From contig DHQX01000053.1 in assembly GCA_002411105.1 (NCBI GenBank), positions 1-37,941 of the forward strand: a stretch of DNA of 37,941 bases. Reading direction: 5' to 3'. This document shows positions 7,687-14,374 of this stretch, piece after piece; the first letter of the stretch is position 1; each line of letters starts with the position of its first letter. The notes below the pieces were generated by a model. The model was given only the letters and a program-made list of their open reading frames with translations. It was not told the origin of the DNA and made no database searches. The position numbers were made by a program, and so were the translations under genes. The stretch comes from Christensenella sp. UBA5327 (lineage in GTDB: Bacteria > Bacillota > Clostridia > Christensenellales > Aristaeellaceae).

Positions 7687-8199
7687 TTAATAGGGCGGGC
7701 CCTTCATGCGGAAGGGGTCATACTGGCGGGGCGCAGGGACGGACGCTTCCGCTTTTTTGTGTTTGTGCTGGCCGCCGCCTTTGCCGGCGCAGACAAAGCC
7801 GATCAGCCCGCCCAGGGCGATGAGCACCAAAGGGATGAGCTTGAGCTTCTGCCAGATATTGGCTTGCATGATGCTGGTGCTGCCCAGAAACAGGATGCCC
7901 AGGAGGATGGCCAGGGGCACGCTGATGAGGCTCAGGATGGGGCGTGAGCGCACCAGCAGCGCATACAGCCCCAGCAGCACGCAGGAGGCGAGGAACAGGT
8001 GGGTGCGCAGCCTTGCCCAGTTCACCCGGCTGAAATAATCCCACAGGCTGATCTTGCCGTCCCGCACCAGGGAATACACCGGGGACAGCCAGGTGACCAT
8101 CTCCTCAAAGCGGATGGACAGCTCATAGATGGCCCAGCCCATCAGCAGCAGCGCCCCCCAGAACACCATGCGGCGCCCGGTCATCTCCAGCGTCTTCAC
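7687..8199 (-). CDS. Small membrane protein of unknown function
   Basis: This is a 170-residue protein with four likely membrane segments (about residues 10-28, 68-85, 88-108 and 120-138) and a basic, His/Lys-rich cytoplasmic tail (GGGQHKHKKAE). I do not recognise the family. The start is a GTG at 8199, supported by GGAGGTGG eight bases upstream; the first ATG (codon 6) has no such site. It has its own promoter and terminator, so it is a single-gene unit between htrA and the lysine importer. Nothing in the context fixes its role. Confidence 0.8.
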   Translation of the reverse strand: MKTLEMTGRRMVFWGALLLMGWAIYELSIRFEEMVTWLSPVYSLVRDGKISLWDYFSRVNWARLRTHLFLASCVLLGLYALLVRSRPILSLISVPLAILLGILFLGSTSIMQANIWQKLKLIPLVLIALGGLIGFVCAGKGGGQHKHKKAEASVPAPRQYDPFRMKGPPY

Positions 8200-8231
8200 A
8201 GGCGGCCACCTCCATTTTGATGATTGATATC

Positions 8232-8259
8232 AGTATACCTGCCCGGCGGCGGGTGTCAA
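8232..8259 (-). promoter_or_regulatory. Sigma-A promoter for the small membrane protein gene
   Basis: Minus-strand TTGACA (8259-8254), a 16-base GC-rich spacer, TATACT (8237-8232). The predicted start leaves about 25 bases before the GTG start codon, including its GGAGGTGG site. Confidence 0.75.
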
Positions 8260-8265
8260 TCATAA

Positions 8266-8287
8266 GGGGCTGCCCGAAGGCAGCCCC
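8266..8287 (-). terminator. Hairpin terminator after the HtrA-type gene
   Basis: A perfect 9-bp stem GGGGCTGCC / GGCAGCCCC with a CGAA (TTCG on the minus strand) tetraloop, about 23 bases past the protease stop codon. The following T-run is weak (TTATGATT), so termination may be leaky. Confidence 0.7.
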
Positions 8288-8310
8288 AGGGAAGGAAGAG
8301 GGCACATCAA

Positions 8311-9612
8311 TCAGTTGCCGGCGGCGTTTTCTATGATGCGCAGGGTGACGCTCAGGTCGATATACTCGCCCTTTTCAAGCTCTGCGATCTTCTCGGCATC
8401 CTCCAGCACACCGTCAAGGCCCGGCACCCGGTAAACCTTGATGCTCACCGTATCATCTGCCTTTTGCCGGGAGATGATGCTGACCAGCTGGTCGGCGTTC
8501 TGGATGACCTCGCCGCTGGCCTCCACGATGATGTCGCCAGGCTGCATGCCGGCCGCCTCGGCGGGGGATTTGGGATCCACCTCGGACACATAGGCGCCCT
8601 GGGGCAGGATGCCCTGAGCCACGGGCAAGTAGGTGCCGGGCAGGGTGAGGATGCGCACGCCCATCCGCGGGGTATTGGGGTTGGTGGCAGGGGCAGTTTC
8701 ATCGGCTGCGGCCTTGTTCTGGGCGGCCACATCGGCCACGTCCAGCGCGTCATATTGTTCAAGCGCTGCCTTGATCATGGGCTTGGCCACGTTGATGGGG
8801 ATGCACATGCCGATGTTGTCAACGCTGGTCTGGGTGAAGAAGTTGCTGTCAAACTTCAGCGTGGGGACGCCCTGGAGCTGGCCCAGGGTGTTGAACATGC
8901 CGCCACCGGAATTGCCCGAGGAGATGGCCGCGTCCACCTGGATCATCTGGTTTTCGTTGTTGGTGCGCAGGCCAAAGCGGTCACGGCCTGAGGAGGTGAA
9001 GGTGCGGGCCACAGAGGAGACCACGCCCAGCGTCACGCTGCGCTCAAAACGGGTGCCCAGGGGGTTGCCGATGACGACGGCGTATTCGCCGATCTGCAGC
9101 GCATCGCTGTCGCCCATGGGGGCGGCGGGCAGCTCAAGCCCGGGCACCAGGAGAACCGCCAGGTCCAGGTCCTTGTCGCTGGAGATCAGGGTGGCGTCCA
9201 GCTCTTTGTCGCCAAAGGTGACGGTGAGTTTTTCGCCGCCATCCACCACATGCTGGTTGGTCAGCACATGGCCGTAGGGGGAGACCACAACGCCTGAGCC
9301 GGTGCCCCGGATCCTGGGGCTGTTATCAAAGGGCTGGGGGTTGCGGTAGCCAAAGCCGAAGTTGAAGTCGAAGCCAAAATTGCCCGAACCGCGGGACTGG
9401 TAGTTGTTCACCCCCACCACGCTCTCCATGGCGGTTTTCGCCACGTCCAGCAGCGGGCTTTGGATCTTCTCCTTGTCGGTGGTGGTTTCCACGATCTTTT
9501 TGATCTCATCCTGGCTGATGGTGCTGGTGGCGGCGGTGGAGAGGCCCACGCCAAGCGCCAAAACCAGCACCAGCGTCAGGGCGATAAATGGCAATGCGCG
9601 TCTGTTTTTCAT
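8311..9612 (-). CDS. HtrA/DegP-type serine protease with one PDZ domain
   Basis: This is a 433-residue secreted or membrane-tethered trypsin-like protease for envelope quality control. An N-terminal hydrophobic segment (residues 7-27) is followed by a Gly/Phe-rich stretch (74-90). The catalytic triad is seen as His121 in TNQHVVDG, Asp150 in DKDLDLAVL and Ser235 in GNSGGGMF. A PDZ domain covers about 325-400 (AYVSEVDPKSPAEAAGMQPGD). The region just before the PDZ is an Ala/Asp-rich linker. The ATG at 9612 has a modest GAAAGG site eleven bases upstream. It is transcribed away from the HAD gene; a palindrome lies in its putative promoter. Confidence 0.93.
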   Translation of the reverse strand: MKNRRALPFIALTLVLVLALGVGLSTAATSTISQDEIKKIVETTTDKEKIQSPLLDVAKTAMESVVGVNNYQSRGSGNFGFDFNFGFGYRNPQPFDNSPRIRGTGSGVVVSPYGHVLTNQHVVDGGEKLTVTFGDKELDATLISSDKDLDLAVLLVPGLELPAAPMGDSDALQIGEYAVVIGNPLGTRFERSVTLGVVSSVARTFTSSGRDRFGLRTNNENQMIQVDAAISSGNSGGGMFNTLGQLQGVPTLKFDSNFFTQTSVDNIGMCIPINVAKPMIKAALEQYDALDVADVAAQNKAAADETAPATNPNTPRMGVRILTLPGTYLPVAQGILPQGAYVSEVDPKSPAEAAGMQPGDIIVEASGEVIQNADQLVSIISRQKADDTVSIKVYRVPGLDGVLEDAEKIAELEKGEYIDLSVTLRIIENAAGN

Positions 9613-9666
9613 GATTGTTTACCTTTCTGCCGTTGGGCACGAGTTTGCAGACTGGGCTGCGATACT

Positions 9667-9694
9667 AATATACCTGCCAGATTTGCAGGTTAAA
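9667..9694 (-). promoter_or_regulatory. Putative htrA promoter with an inverted repeat in its spacer
   Basis: Minus-strand TTTAAC (9694-9689), 16 bases, TATATT (9672-9667). The -35 box is weak. The spacer is filled by ACCTGC-N7-GCAGGT (9672-9690), well placed for a regulator to help or block polymerase, which would suit a stress-induced protease. The box assignment is tentative. Confidence 0.45.
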
Positions 9695-9743
9695 TGAATG
9701 GGCGGTGAAGGATTTGTGAACATCACAAAGAATGGCAGACTGC

Positions 9744-9772
9744 TTGACACATCCTGTGCCTTGCTTTAGGGT
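9744..9772 (+). promoter_or_regulatory. Putative promoter for the HAD hydrolase gene
   Basis: TTGACA at 9744-9749, 17 bases, then TAGGGT at 9767-9772. The -35 is perfect and the -10 is poor (three of six). Confidence 0.45.
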
Positions 9773-9803
9773 TACAGGCATCAGAAGGGGAGGAATGGCG
9801 GCG

Positions 9804-10412
9804 ATGGCGATCAAAAATCTGGTGTTGGACATGGGCAACGTGCTGCTGTCCTGGACGCCCATGGCCTTTGCCCAAAGGGCGGCTGAAAACGAGGAGGACG
9901 CTGTGATCCTCAACAGCGCACTGTTTGACACCCCGGAGTGGGGGATGATCGATGCCGGGCAGATCGATGAGGCGGCGCTGCTGCGTCTCTCCCTTGCGCG
10001 CACGCCCAAGCGCCTGCATGATGCCCTAAGGGTTCTACTTGCCCAGTGGCCAGGCTGGATGGTCCCCATCCCCGGGGCTGAGGTTTTTACCCGAAAAGCC
10101 AGGGAAATGGGGCTGAAGCTCTACCTGTTGTCTAACGCCGGCAAGCGCTTTCCGGCGGTGCTGGAAACCCAGCCTTTTTACCCGCGGTTTGAGGGCATGA
10201 TGGTCTCCGCCCATGAGAAGGTCACCAAGCCTGACCCGCGCATCTACCACCTGCTGTGCGAGCGTTTTTCTCTGCTGCCCCGGGAATGCCTGTTTGTGGA
10301 TGACGTGGCTGAGAATGTGACGGCGGCGGAGCGGGTGGGCATGTCGGCAGTGCTGTTTGAAGGGGACTACCGGAAGGTAGAGGAGATGCTGAGGGAATTG
10401 GGGCTATCCTAA
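9804..10412 (+). CDS. HAD-superfamily hydrolase (subfamily IA)
   Basis: This is a phosphatase-like protein of about 202 residues. The four HAD motifs are visible: motif I LVLDMGNVL (the nucleophile Asp near residue 8, but with Gly at the +2 position where many HAD phosphatases have the second Asp), motif II LLSNAGK, motif III lysine in HEKVTKPDPRIY, and motif IV FVDDVAENV. The DxG variant of motif I occurs in the epoxide-hydrolase/YihX-like branch. The substrate cannot be told. I chose the ATG at 9804 because GGAGG at 9789-9793 then has a normal spacing; an ATG at 9795 in the same frame lies only one base from that site. It occupies the place next to rpmH where many Bacillota carry dnaA. Confidence 0.85.
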   Translation: MAIKNLVLDMGNVLLSWTPMAFAQRAAENEEDAVILNSALFDTPEWGMIDAGQIDEAALLRLSLARTPKRLHDALRVLLAQWPGWMVPIPGAEVFTRKAREMGLKLYLLSNAGKRFPAVLETQPFYPRFEGMMVSAHEKVTKPDPRIYHLLCERFSLLPRECLFVDDVAENVTAAERVGMSAVLFEGDYRKVEEMLRELGLS

Positions 10413-10429
10413 AGGCCGTGTTCCCGTGC

Positions 10430-10458
10430 TTGACAGCAGGAGCCGCGCAAACTATAAT
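10430..10458 (+). promoter_or_regulatory. Perfect sigma-A promoter for rpmH
   Basis: TTGACA (10430-10435), 17 bases, TATAAT (10453-10458): full consensus, as expected for a ribosomal-protein gene. The transcript would have a leader of about 65 bases. Confidence 0.92.
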
Positions 10459-10528
10459 AAACTGGTTAATATTCCGGTTGCATCGCTTCAGGCGCATGCC
10501 CGGTGAGGAATGAAGGGGTGTAACACAG

Positions 10529-10663
10529 ATGATTCGTACCTACCAACCCAAGAAACGCCAGCGCTCAAAGGAGCATGGCTTCCGCGCGAGGATGTCCACT
10601 AAGAATGGCCGCCGGGTGCTGGCCAACCGCCGCCGCAGGGGACGCAAGGTCCTGTCCGCCTGA
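10529..10663 (+). CDS. rpmH: Ribosomal protein L34
   Basis: A 44-residue, highly basic protein beginning MIRTYQPKKRQRSKEHGFRA and ending GRKVLSA, with the family core RMSTKNGRRVLANRRRRGR. It is the usual length of L34, part of the large ribosomal subunit. AAGGGGT lies nine bases before the ATG. It is first in the conserved order rpmH-rnpA-yidD-yidC-jag and has its own full-consensus promoter. Confidence 0.97.
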   Translation: MIRTYQPKKRQRSKEHGFRARMSTKNGRRVLANRRRRGRKVLSA

Positions 10664-10675
10664 GGCGATTTTCCC

Positions 10676-10729
10676 GTATGCCCGTTTAACCCGCCCATGT
10701 GATGGCATACCTGTTGCAGGGGGCGGGTT
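10676..10729 (+). promoter_or_regulatory. Two interleaved stems (pseudoknot or switch) between rpmH and rnpA
   Basis: Stem 1 is GTATGCC (10676-10682) with GGCATAC (10704-10710), 7 bp. Stem 2 is AACCCGCCC (10688-10696) with GGGCGGGTT (10721-10729), 9 bp, followed by TTACTT. Both are perfect and cross each other, so they form either an H-type pseudoknot or two alternative folds. Stem 2 with its short T-run resembles a weak terminator, which would lower rnpA relative to rpmH. Confidence 0.6.
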
Positions 10730-10755
10730 TTACTTGCGGGAAAGGCGGATGAGGG

Positions 10756-11091
10756 ATGCAAAAGGCCCACAGGATCAGAACGAACGGCCATTTCCGCTAT
10801 GTGTACCGCAAAGGCAAGCGGGCCTCCGGCCCTTTGATGGTGGCCTACTATGTGAAGGCGGGGCGCCTTCAGGCCGGATTCTCGGTGAGCAAGAAGGTGG
10901 GCAACGCCGTGGTGAGAAACCGGGTGAAGCGCCTGATGCGGGAGAATTTCAGGCTGCTGATGCCGGAGCTTGCCCGGGGAAACTATGTTTTTTCGGCCAG
11001 GGATGCGGCGGCCAAGGCGGACTACCACGCCATGCGGCATGAGATGCTGCGCCACCTGAGCAGGCTGGGCTGCCTGAAGGACAAGCCGTGA
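10756..11091 (+). CDS. rnpA: Ribonuclease P protein component
   Basis: A 111-residue basic protein that binds the RNase P RNA and helps 5' processing of tRNA precursors. The family signature is clear: FSVSKKVGNAVVRNRVKR at about residues 43-60, after the N-terminal HRIRTNGHFRYVYRKGKR. AAAGGCGG lies upstream of the ATG. Its stop overlaps the GTG start of yidD (GTGA), so the two are coupled. It lies second in the rpmH cluster. Confidence 0.97.
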   Translation: MQKAHRIRTNGHFRYVYRKGKRASGPLMVAYYVKAGRLQAGFSVSKKVGNAVVRNRVKRLMRENFRLLMPELARGNYVFSARDAAAKADYHAMRHEMLRHLSRLGCLKDKP

Positions 11092-11327
11092 AACGCCTGA
11101 TGCTGGCTGTGATCCGCTTTTACAGGCGGGCCATCAGCCCCCACCTGCCCAGCGCCTGCCGCTATTATCCGACCTGCTCCCAATATGCCATGACCGCCAT
11201 TGAGCGCTTCGGCGCCCTGCGCGGGGGATGGATGGGGTTCAAACGCATTCTTCGGTGCCATCCGCTGCGCAAGGGGGGATACGACCCTGTGCCGGAGTTG
11301 CCCGATGCAGTAATAAGGAGGGATTGA
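11088..11327 (+). CDS. yidD: Membrane protein insertion efficiency factor YidD
   Basis: A 79-residue protein with the family pattern YRRAISPHLPSACRYYPTCSQYA (seen as RAISPHLP, then CRYYPTCSQYA) and the C-terminal RCHPLRKGGYDPVP. It has an amphipathic N-terminal helix and assists membrane insertion beside YidC. It starts with GTG, overlapping the rnpA stop codon by three bases (GTGA). An AAGGAGG near its end serves the yidC gene that follows. Confidence 0.96.
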   Translation: MKRLMLAVIRFYRRAISPHLPSACRYYPTCSQYAMTAIERFGALRGGWMGFKRILRCHPLRKGGYDPVPELPDAVIRRD

Positions 11328-11332
11328 CCCCA

Positions 11333-12394
11333 GTGTCAGCAATCACCAACGCGCTTCTCGCCGTCATTGAATGGATTTATACCATCGTGCGCAACCACGG
11401 CTGGTCCATCGTCATCTTCACCATCCTCATCCGCCTGGTGCTGGTGCCCCTGGATGTGCAAAGCCGCAAGGGCATGCGCAAGATGCAGAAGATCCAGCCC
11501 CAACTGAACGCCCTTCAGAAAAAATACGCCAATGACCGGGCCAAGCTCCAGCAGAAGCAGTCAGAGCTCATGCGCAAGGAGCGCTACAGCCCCATGTCCG
11601 GCTGCCTGCCGATGCTGATTCAGATGCCCATTCTGTTTGCGATGTTTGGCGCCATGCGCGCGGTGGCCAATGAGAAGATCGTGGAGCAGGTGTTCACCTT
11701 CCTTCAGGGGGAGACGCCGGTGTATGAGTCCTGGCTGTGGGTGAAAAACATCTTCATGGCTGACAGCTTCTTTGCCTCCGTAGCGCCTGACCCCAGGACC
11801 ATCCAGATGATCACCAACGATGTCTGGCAGAAGGTGTTTGCCACCCTGCAGCCGGGGCAGGTGGAGATGATCGTGCAGAACATCCAGCAGAAAGTGCCGG
11901 AGTTCGCGGGCGTATTGGACTTTACCACCAAAGAGGCGCTGCAGACATCACTGCCTGGCATCCTCACCGCCATGCAGGCCATGCCCAGCTACATGGCCCA
12001 GATTCAGCCGCTGCCGGGCTGGGCGAACATGAACTTCTTCCTGTTCACCCTCACCGTGTACAAGCATTTTAACGGGCTATTGATCCTGCCGGTGGCGGCG
12101 GGCCTCTCCCAGCTGGTGATGACCAAGGTGAACCCCCAGATGTCCGGCCAGGCGCAGGTGCCGGCCACCCAGGGCGCGTCCGGCGCCCAGGCCCCCGGCA
12201 TGGGCAACTTCATGAAGTACTTTTTCCCACTGTTCTCTGTGTATATCTGCTTAACCAGCAACGCTGGCTTCGCCCTGTACTGGGTTGTCAGCAACCTGAT
12301 CGCCACAGGCATGACATTCTTGATCAACCTGTACTTTGACAGGAAGGAGCAGCAGGCAGAGGGCGTGATCCATCAGGAAGGAACAGTTAAATGA
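11333..12394 (+). CDS. yidC: Membrane protein insertase YidC/Oxa1
   Basis: A 353-residue insertase in the clostridial form. The first membrane segment (about 18-38) carries the groove arginine in FTILIRLVLVPLDVQSRKGM. A cytoplasmic coiled hairpin (about 45-85, QLNALQKKY...QKQSELMRKE) follows, then further membrane segments near 90-110, 230-260 and 300-340. Between the second and third segments lies a large external loop of about 120 residues, longer than in many Gram-positive YidC. The start is GTG at 11333, with AAGGAGGG eleven bases upstream. No lipobox is present. It overlaps jag by ATGA. Confidence 0.93.
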   Translation: MSAITNALLAVIEWIYTIVRNHGWSIVIFTILIRLVLVPLDVQSRKGMRKMQKIQPQLNALQKKYANDRAKLQQKQSELMRKERYSPMSGCLPMLIQMPILFAMFGAMRAVANEKIVEQVFTFLQGETPVYESWLWVKNIFMADSFFASVAPDPRTIQMITNDVWQKVFATLQPGQVEMIVQNIQQKVPEFAGVLDFTTKEALQTSLPGILTAMQAMPSYMAQIQPLPGWANMNFFLFTLTVYKHFNGLLILPVAAGLSQLVMTKVNPQMSGQAQVPATQGASGAQAPGMGNFMKYFFPLFSVYICLTSNAGFALYWVVSNLIATGMTFLINLYFDRKEQQAEGVIHQEGTVK

Positions 12395-13344
12395 GAGAAT
12401 ATGAAGCAACCGGGCGCACGGTTGAGGAAGCGATCTCCGCAGGGCTTGCCGAAAACGGGCTGTCCATCGGGGATGTGAGCGTTGAGATATTGGAGGAGGG
12501 CTCCAAGGGGCTGTTTGGGCTATTTGGCAGCCGGGAGGCCAAGGTCCGCCTGACGCTGAAAAAGCCTGAGGAGACCATGGGCACCGCCCATGACCTGTTC
12601 AAGGATTCCCTCTCCGCAAGCCCTGCCCCCCGTCAGGAGAAGCCGCGCCAGCCAGCCCCCCGCCAGGAGGCCCGCAGCGAAGCCAAGCCCTCCCCGGAAA
12701 AGCCCGCGCGCAAGCGCAAGCCCAGGAAAGAGAGCGGCGAGGCCAGCGCCCCCGCGGATGAGGCGGCCGAAAAACCCGCCCGCGCCAAGCGCCCGCCAAG
12801 GTCTGCAGCCCCCACAGAGCCCGTAGCCCCCGCCCCCCAAGCAGAGGCCGGCACCCCGGAGGGCATCGCCCAGCAGTTTTTGCAGGATGTGACCCAGCTG
12901 ATGGGCATCCCTGTGGCGGTTCATGTGTCCCGGGATGAAGAGGGCAATGTGCAGGCCGGCATGGAGGGAGACCCCCAGGGCATCCTCATCGGCCGGCGCG
13001 GGGAGACGCTGGACGCGCTCCAATACCTGACCAGCCTGAAGGTCAACCACCACCGGGAGGATTATATCCGGGTCAACCTGGACAGCGAGGGCTACCGCCA
13101 GCGCCGGGAGGACGCCCTGATCCGCCTGGCCAACCGCATGGCCAACCGGGCCAAGCGCACAGGCCGCCGTGTGCGGATGGAGCCGATGAACCCCTATGAG
13201 CGCAGGATTTTGCACAGCGCGCTGCAAAACGTCCCGGGCATCGTCACCCATTCCGAAGGGGAAGACCCCAACCGCCGGGTGATTATCACCCCGGAGCCCG
13301 GCCAGGCAGGGGCATCCCAGGGAGAGGGGGAGGAAGAAGCCTGA
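12391..13344 (+). CDS. jag: RNA-binding protein Jag/KhpB (Jag_N-KH-R3H)
   Basis: A 317-residue RNA-binding protein. The Jag_N domain (1-50) ends in the typical GSKGLFGLFGSREAKV. A Pro/Lys/Ala-rich low-complexity linker of about 100 residues follows (about 65-155), then a KH domain with IGRRGETLDALQYL near 198-211, and an R3H domain (MEPMNPYERRILHSAL; the R and H are in ERRILH). KhpB, with KhpA, binds many RNAs and affects cell elongation in streptococci. Its ATG overlaps the yidC stop. The linker is longer than in most homologs and highly biased in composition. Confidence 0.93.
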   Translation: MREYEATGRTVEEAISAGLAENGLSIGDVSVEILEEGSKGLFGLFGSREAKVRLTLKKPEETMGTAHDLFKDSLSASPAPRQEKPRQPAPRQEARSEAKPSPEKPARKRKPRKESGEASAPADEAAEKPARAKRPPRSAAPTEPVAPAPQAEAGTPEGIAQQFLQDVTQLMGIPVAVHVSRDEEGNVQAGMEGDPQGILIGRRGETLDALQYLTSLKVNHHREDYIRVNLDSEGYRQRREDALIRLANRMANRAKRTGRRVRMEPMNPYERRILHSALQNVPGIVTHSEGEDPNRRVIITPEPGQAGASQGEGEEEA

Positions 13345-13352
13345 AGAAAGGT

Positions 13353-13381
13353 TTGACAAGGCTTGTTCCCCTTTGTATAAT
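13353..13381 (+). promoter_or_regulatory. Perfect sigma-A promoter for yceD-rpmF
   Basis: TTGACA (13353-13358), 17 bases, TATAAT (13376-13381), full consensus. It lies in the 67-base gap after jag and starts the yceD-rpmF transcript. Confidence 0.92.
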
Positions 13382-13411
13382 ATCTTGCATTCGCTCTGAA
13401 GGAGGCCGGCC

Positions 13412-13933
13412 ATGATGCTCGATGTATCCCTGGCCCTGCGTTCCCCGGGCGAGGCCTTCCCCTTCCGGCATGAGGAGGTTCTGCCGCCCCAGGAAGTGCT
13501 GGGCGAGGAAATCCGCTTTGATGAGCCGGTGGTGCTGGAAGGCAGCTACACCATGGCGGACGAGGCCCTGCTGCTGCGCGGCAGCCTGAAGGGCACCGCC
13601 CAGGCCAGCTGCGCCAGGTGCTTAAAGCCCGTGTCAAAGGCGATTCAGGTGCCCTTTGAGGAGAGCTTTCTGCACACCAGCCAGGCGCTGCCGGAGGACG
13701 ACAGCGAGGCCTGGGAAGAACAGTTCTCTTTTACTGGCTCCAAGGTGGAGCTAAATCCCCTGGCGCTCACCCTCAGCGTATTGGCCCTGCCCATCCGTTT
13801 CCTGTGCGGGAAGGGATGCGAAGGGGTGCCCGAGGGCGCAAGCCAGGCACAAGATGACAGCCAGAAGGATCTGCCCGAAGCGCATCCTTTTTCGGCCCTG
13901 CAGCAGTTGCTGACAAAGGATCAGGAGGTGTAA
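13412..13933 (+). CDS. YceD family (DUF177) protein, upstream partner of rpmF
   Basis: A 173-residue protein of the DUF177/YceD family, linked to 23S rRNA accumulation and normally placed just before rpmF, as here (2-base gap to rpmF). Conserved cysteines are visible in CARCLKPV (about residue 68) and LCGKGCEGV (about 130), with acidic stretches around EDDSEAWEEQF. AAGGAGG lies six bases before the first of two tandem ATG codons. Confidence 0.92.
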   Translation: MMLDVSLALRSPGEAFPFRHEEVLPPQEVLGEEIRFDEPVVLEGSYTMADEALLLRGSLKGTAQASCARCLKPVSKAIQVPFEESFLHTSQALPEDDSEAWEEQFSFTGSKVELNPLALTLSVLALPIRFLCGKGCEGVPEGASQAQDDSQKDLPEAHPFSALQQLLTKDQEV

Positions 13934-13935
13934 AC

Positions 13936-14130
13936 ATGGCTCTGCCAAAAGGAAAAGTTTCTAGAGCGCGGGGGCGCCGGCGCCGGACGCATTACAAGCT
14001 CACCGCGCCCACGCTGGTGGCCTGCTCCCAGTGCCACGAGATGAGGCTGGCTCACCGGGTGTGCAAAAACTGCGGCACCTATAACGGCCGCCAAGTCCTG
14101 GTGATGGACGACGACAAGAAGAAGGCCTGA
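13936..14130 (+). CDS. rpmF: Ribosomal protein L32
   Basis: A 64-residue basic protein with the L32 N-terminus MALPKGKVSRARGRRRRTH and a four-cysteine zinc ribbon (CSQCHEM ... CKNCGTYNGR). The presence of all four cysteines marks the zinc-containing form. It ends in a Lys-rich tail. AGGAGGTG upstream overlaps the end of yceD. The valS T-box leader begins about 20 bases after its stop, so it may share a transcript with valS. Confidence 0.97.
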   Translation: MALPKGKVSRARGRRRRTHYKLTAPTLVACSQCHEMRLAHRVCKNCGTYNGRQVLVMDDDKKKA

Positions 14131-14149
14131 ACGGGGCCTTGATCCCCCG

Positions 14150-14324
14150 ATGAGGGAGAGGAGTACGCGGAAACAGCCCACGCAGAGAGGTGCCGTTTGC
14201 TGAAAGGCACTGGGCAAAAGCCGCGGAAGGTCGCTCCTGAGGGTTGGTGTATCCCAGCACCGGGGAACGCCCCTTATCGCGTAAAGAGGCGGCTATCAGC
14301 CGCGAAGCAAGGTGGTACCACGGG
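14150..14324 (+). promoter_or_regulatory. T-box leader, valine specifier
   Basis: Stem I opens with GAGGAGTACGCGGAAA. Its 3' side GGAAG-GTC-GCTCC presents GTC (14230-14232), a valine codon, where T-box leaders place the specifier. The antiterminator T-box element AAGGTGGTACCACGG (14309-14323) is close to the family consensus; its TGGT would pair with the ACCA end of an uncharged tRNA. Uncharged valine tRNA would therefore allow valS transcription. No strong promoter is seen just upstream, so the leader may be reached from the yceD-rpmF promoter. Confidence 0.93.
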
Positions 14325-14362
14325 TCGCCCGTCCTTTGAGACGCGGCGCCCTTTTGTTTTTT
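14322..14362 (+). terminator. T-box terminator before valS
   Basis: GGG-T-CGCC-CGTC, loop CTTTGA, GACG-C-GGCG-CCC, then TTTTGTTTTTT. The stem has two single-base bulges. It overlaps the T-box element, so antiterminator and terminator exclude each other. Confidence 0.85.
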
Positions 14363-14374
14363 AAGGAGGACAGC

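Noticed and set aside
10413..10528. oriC / DnaA boxes next to rpmH
   Set aside because: No TTATCCACA-like cluster or AT-rich unwinding stretch; the region is explained by a perfect promoter and short leader.
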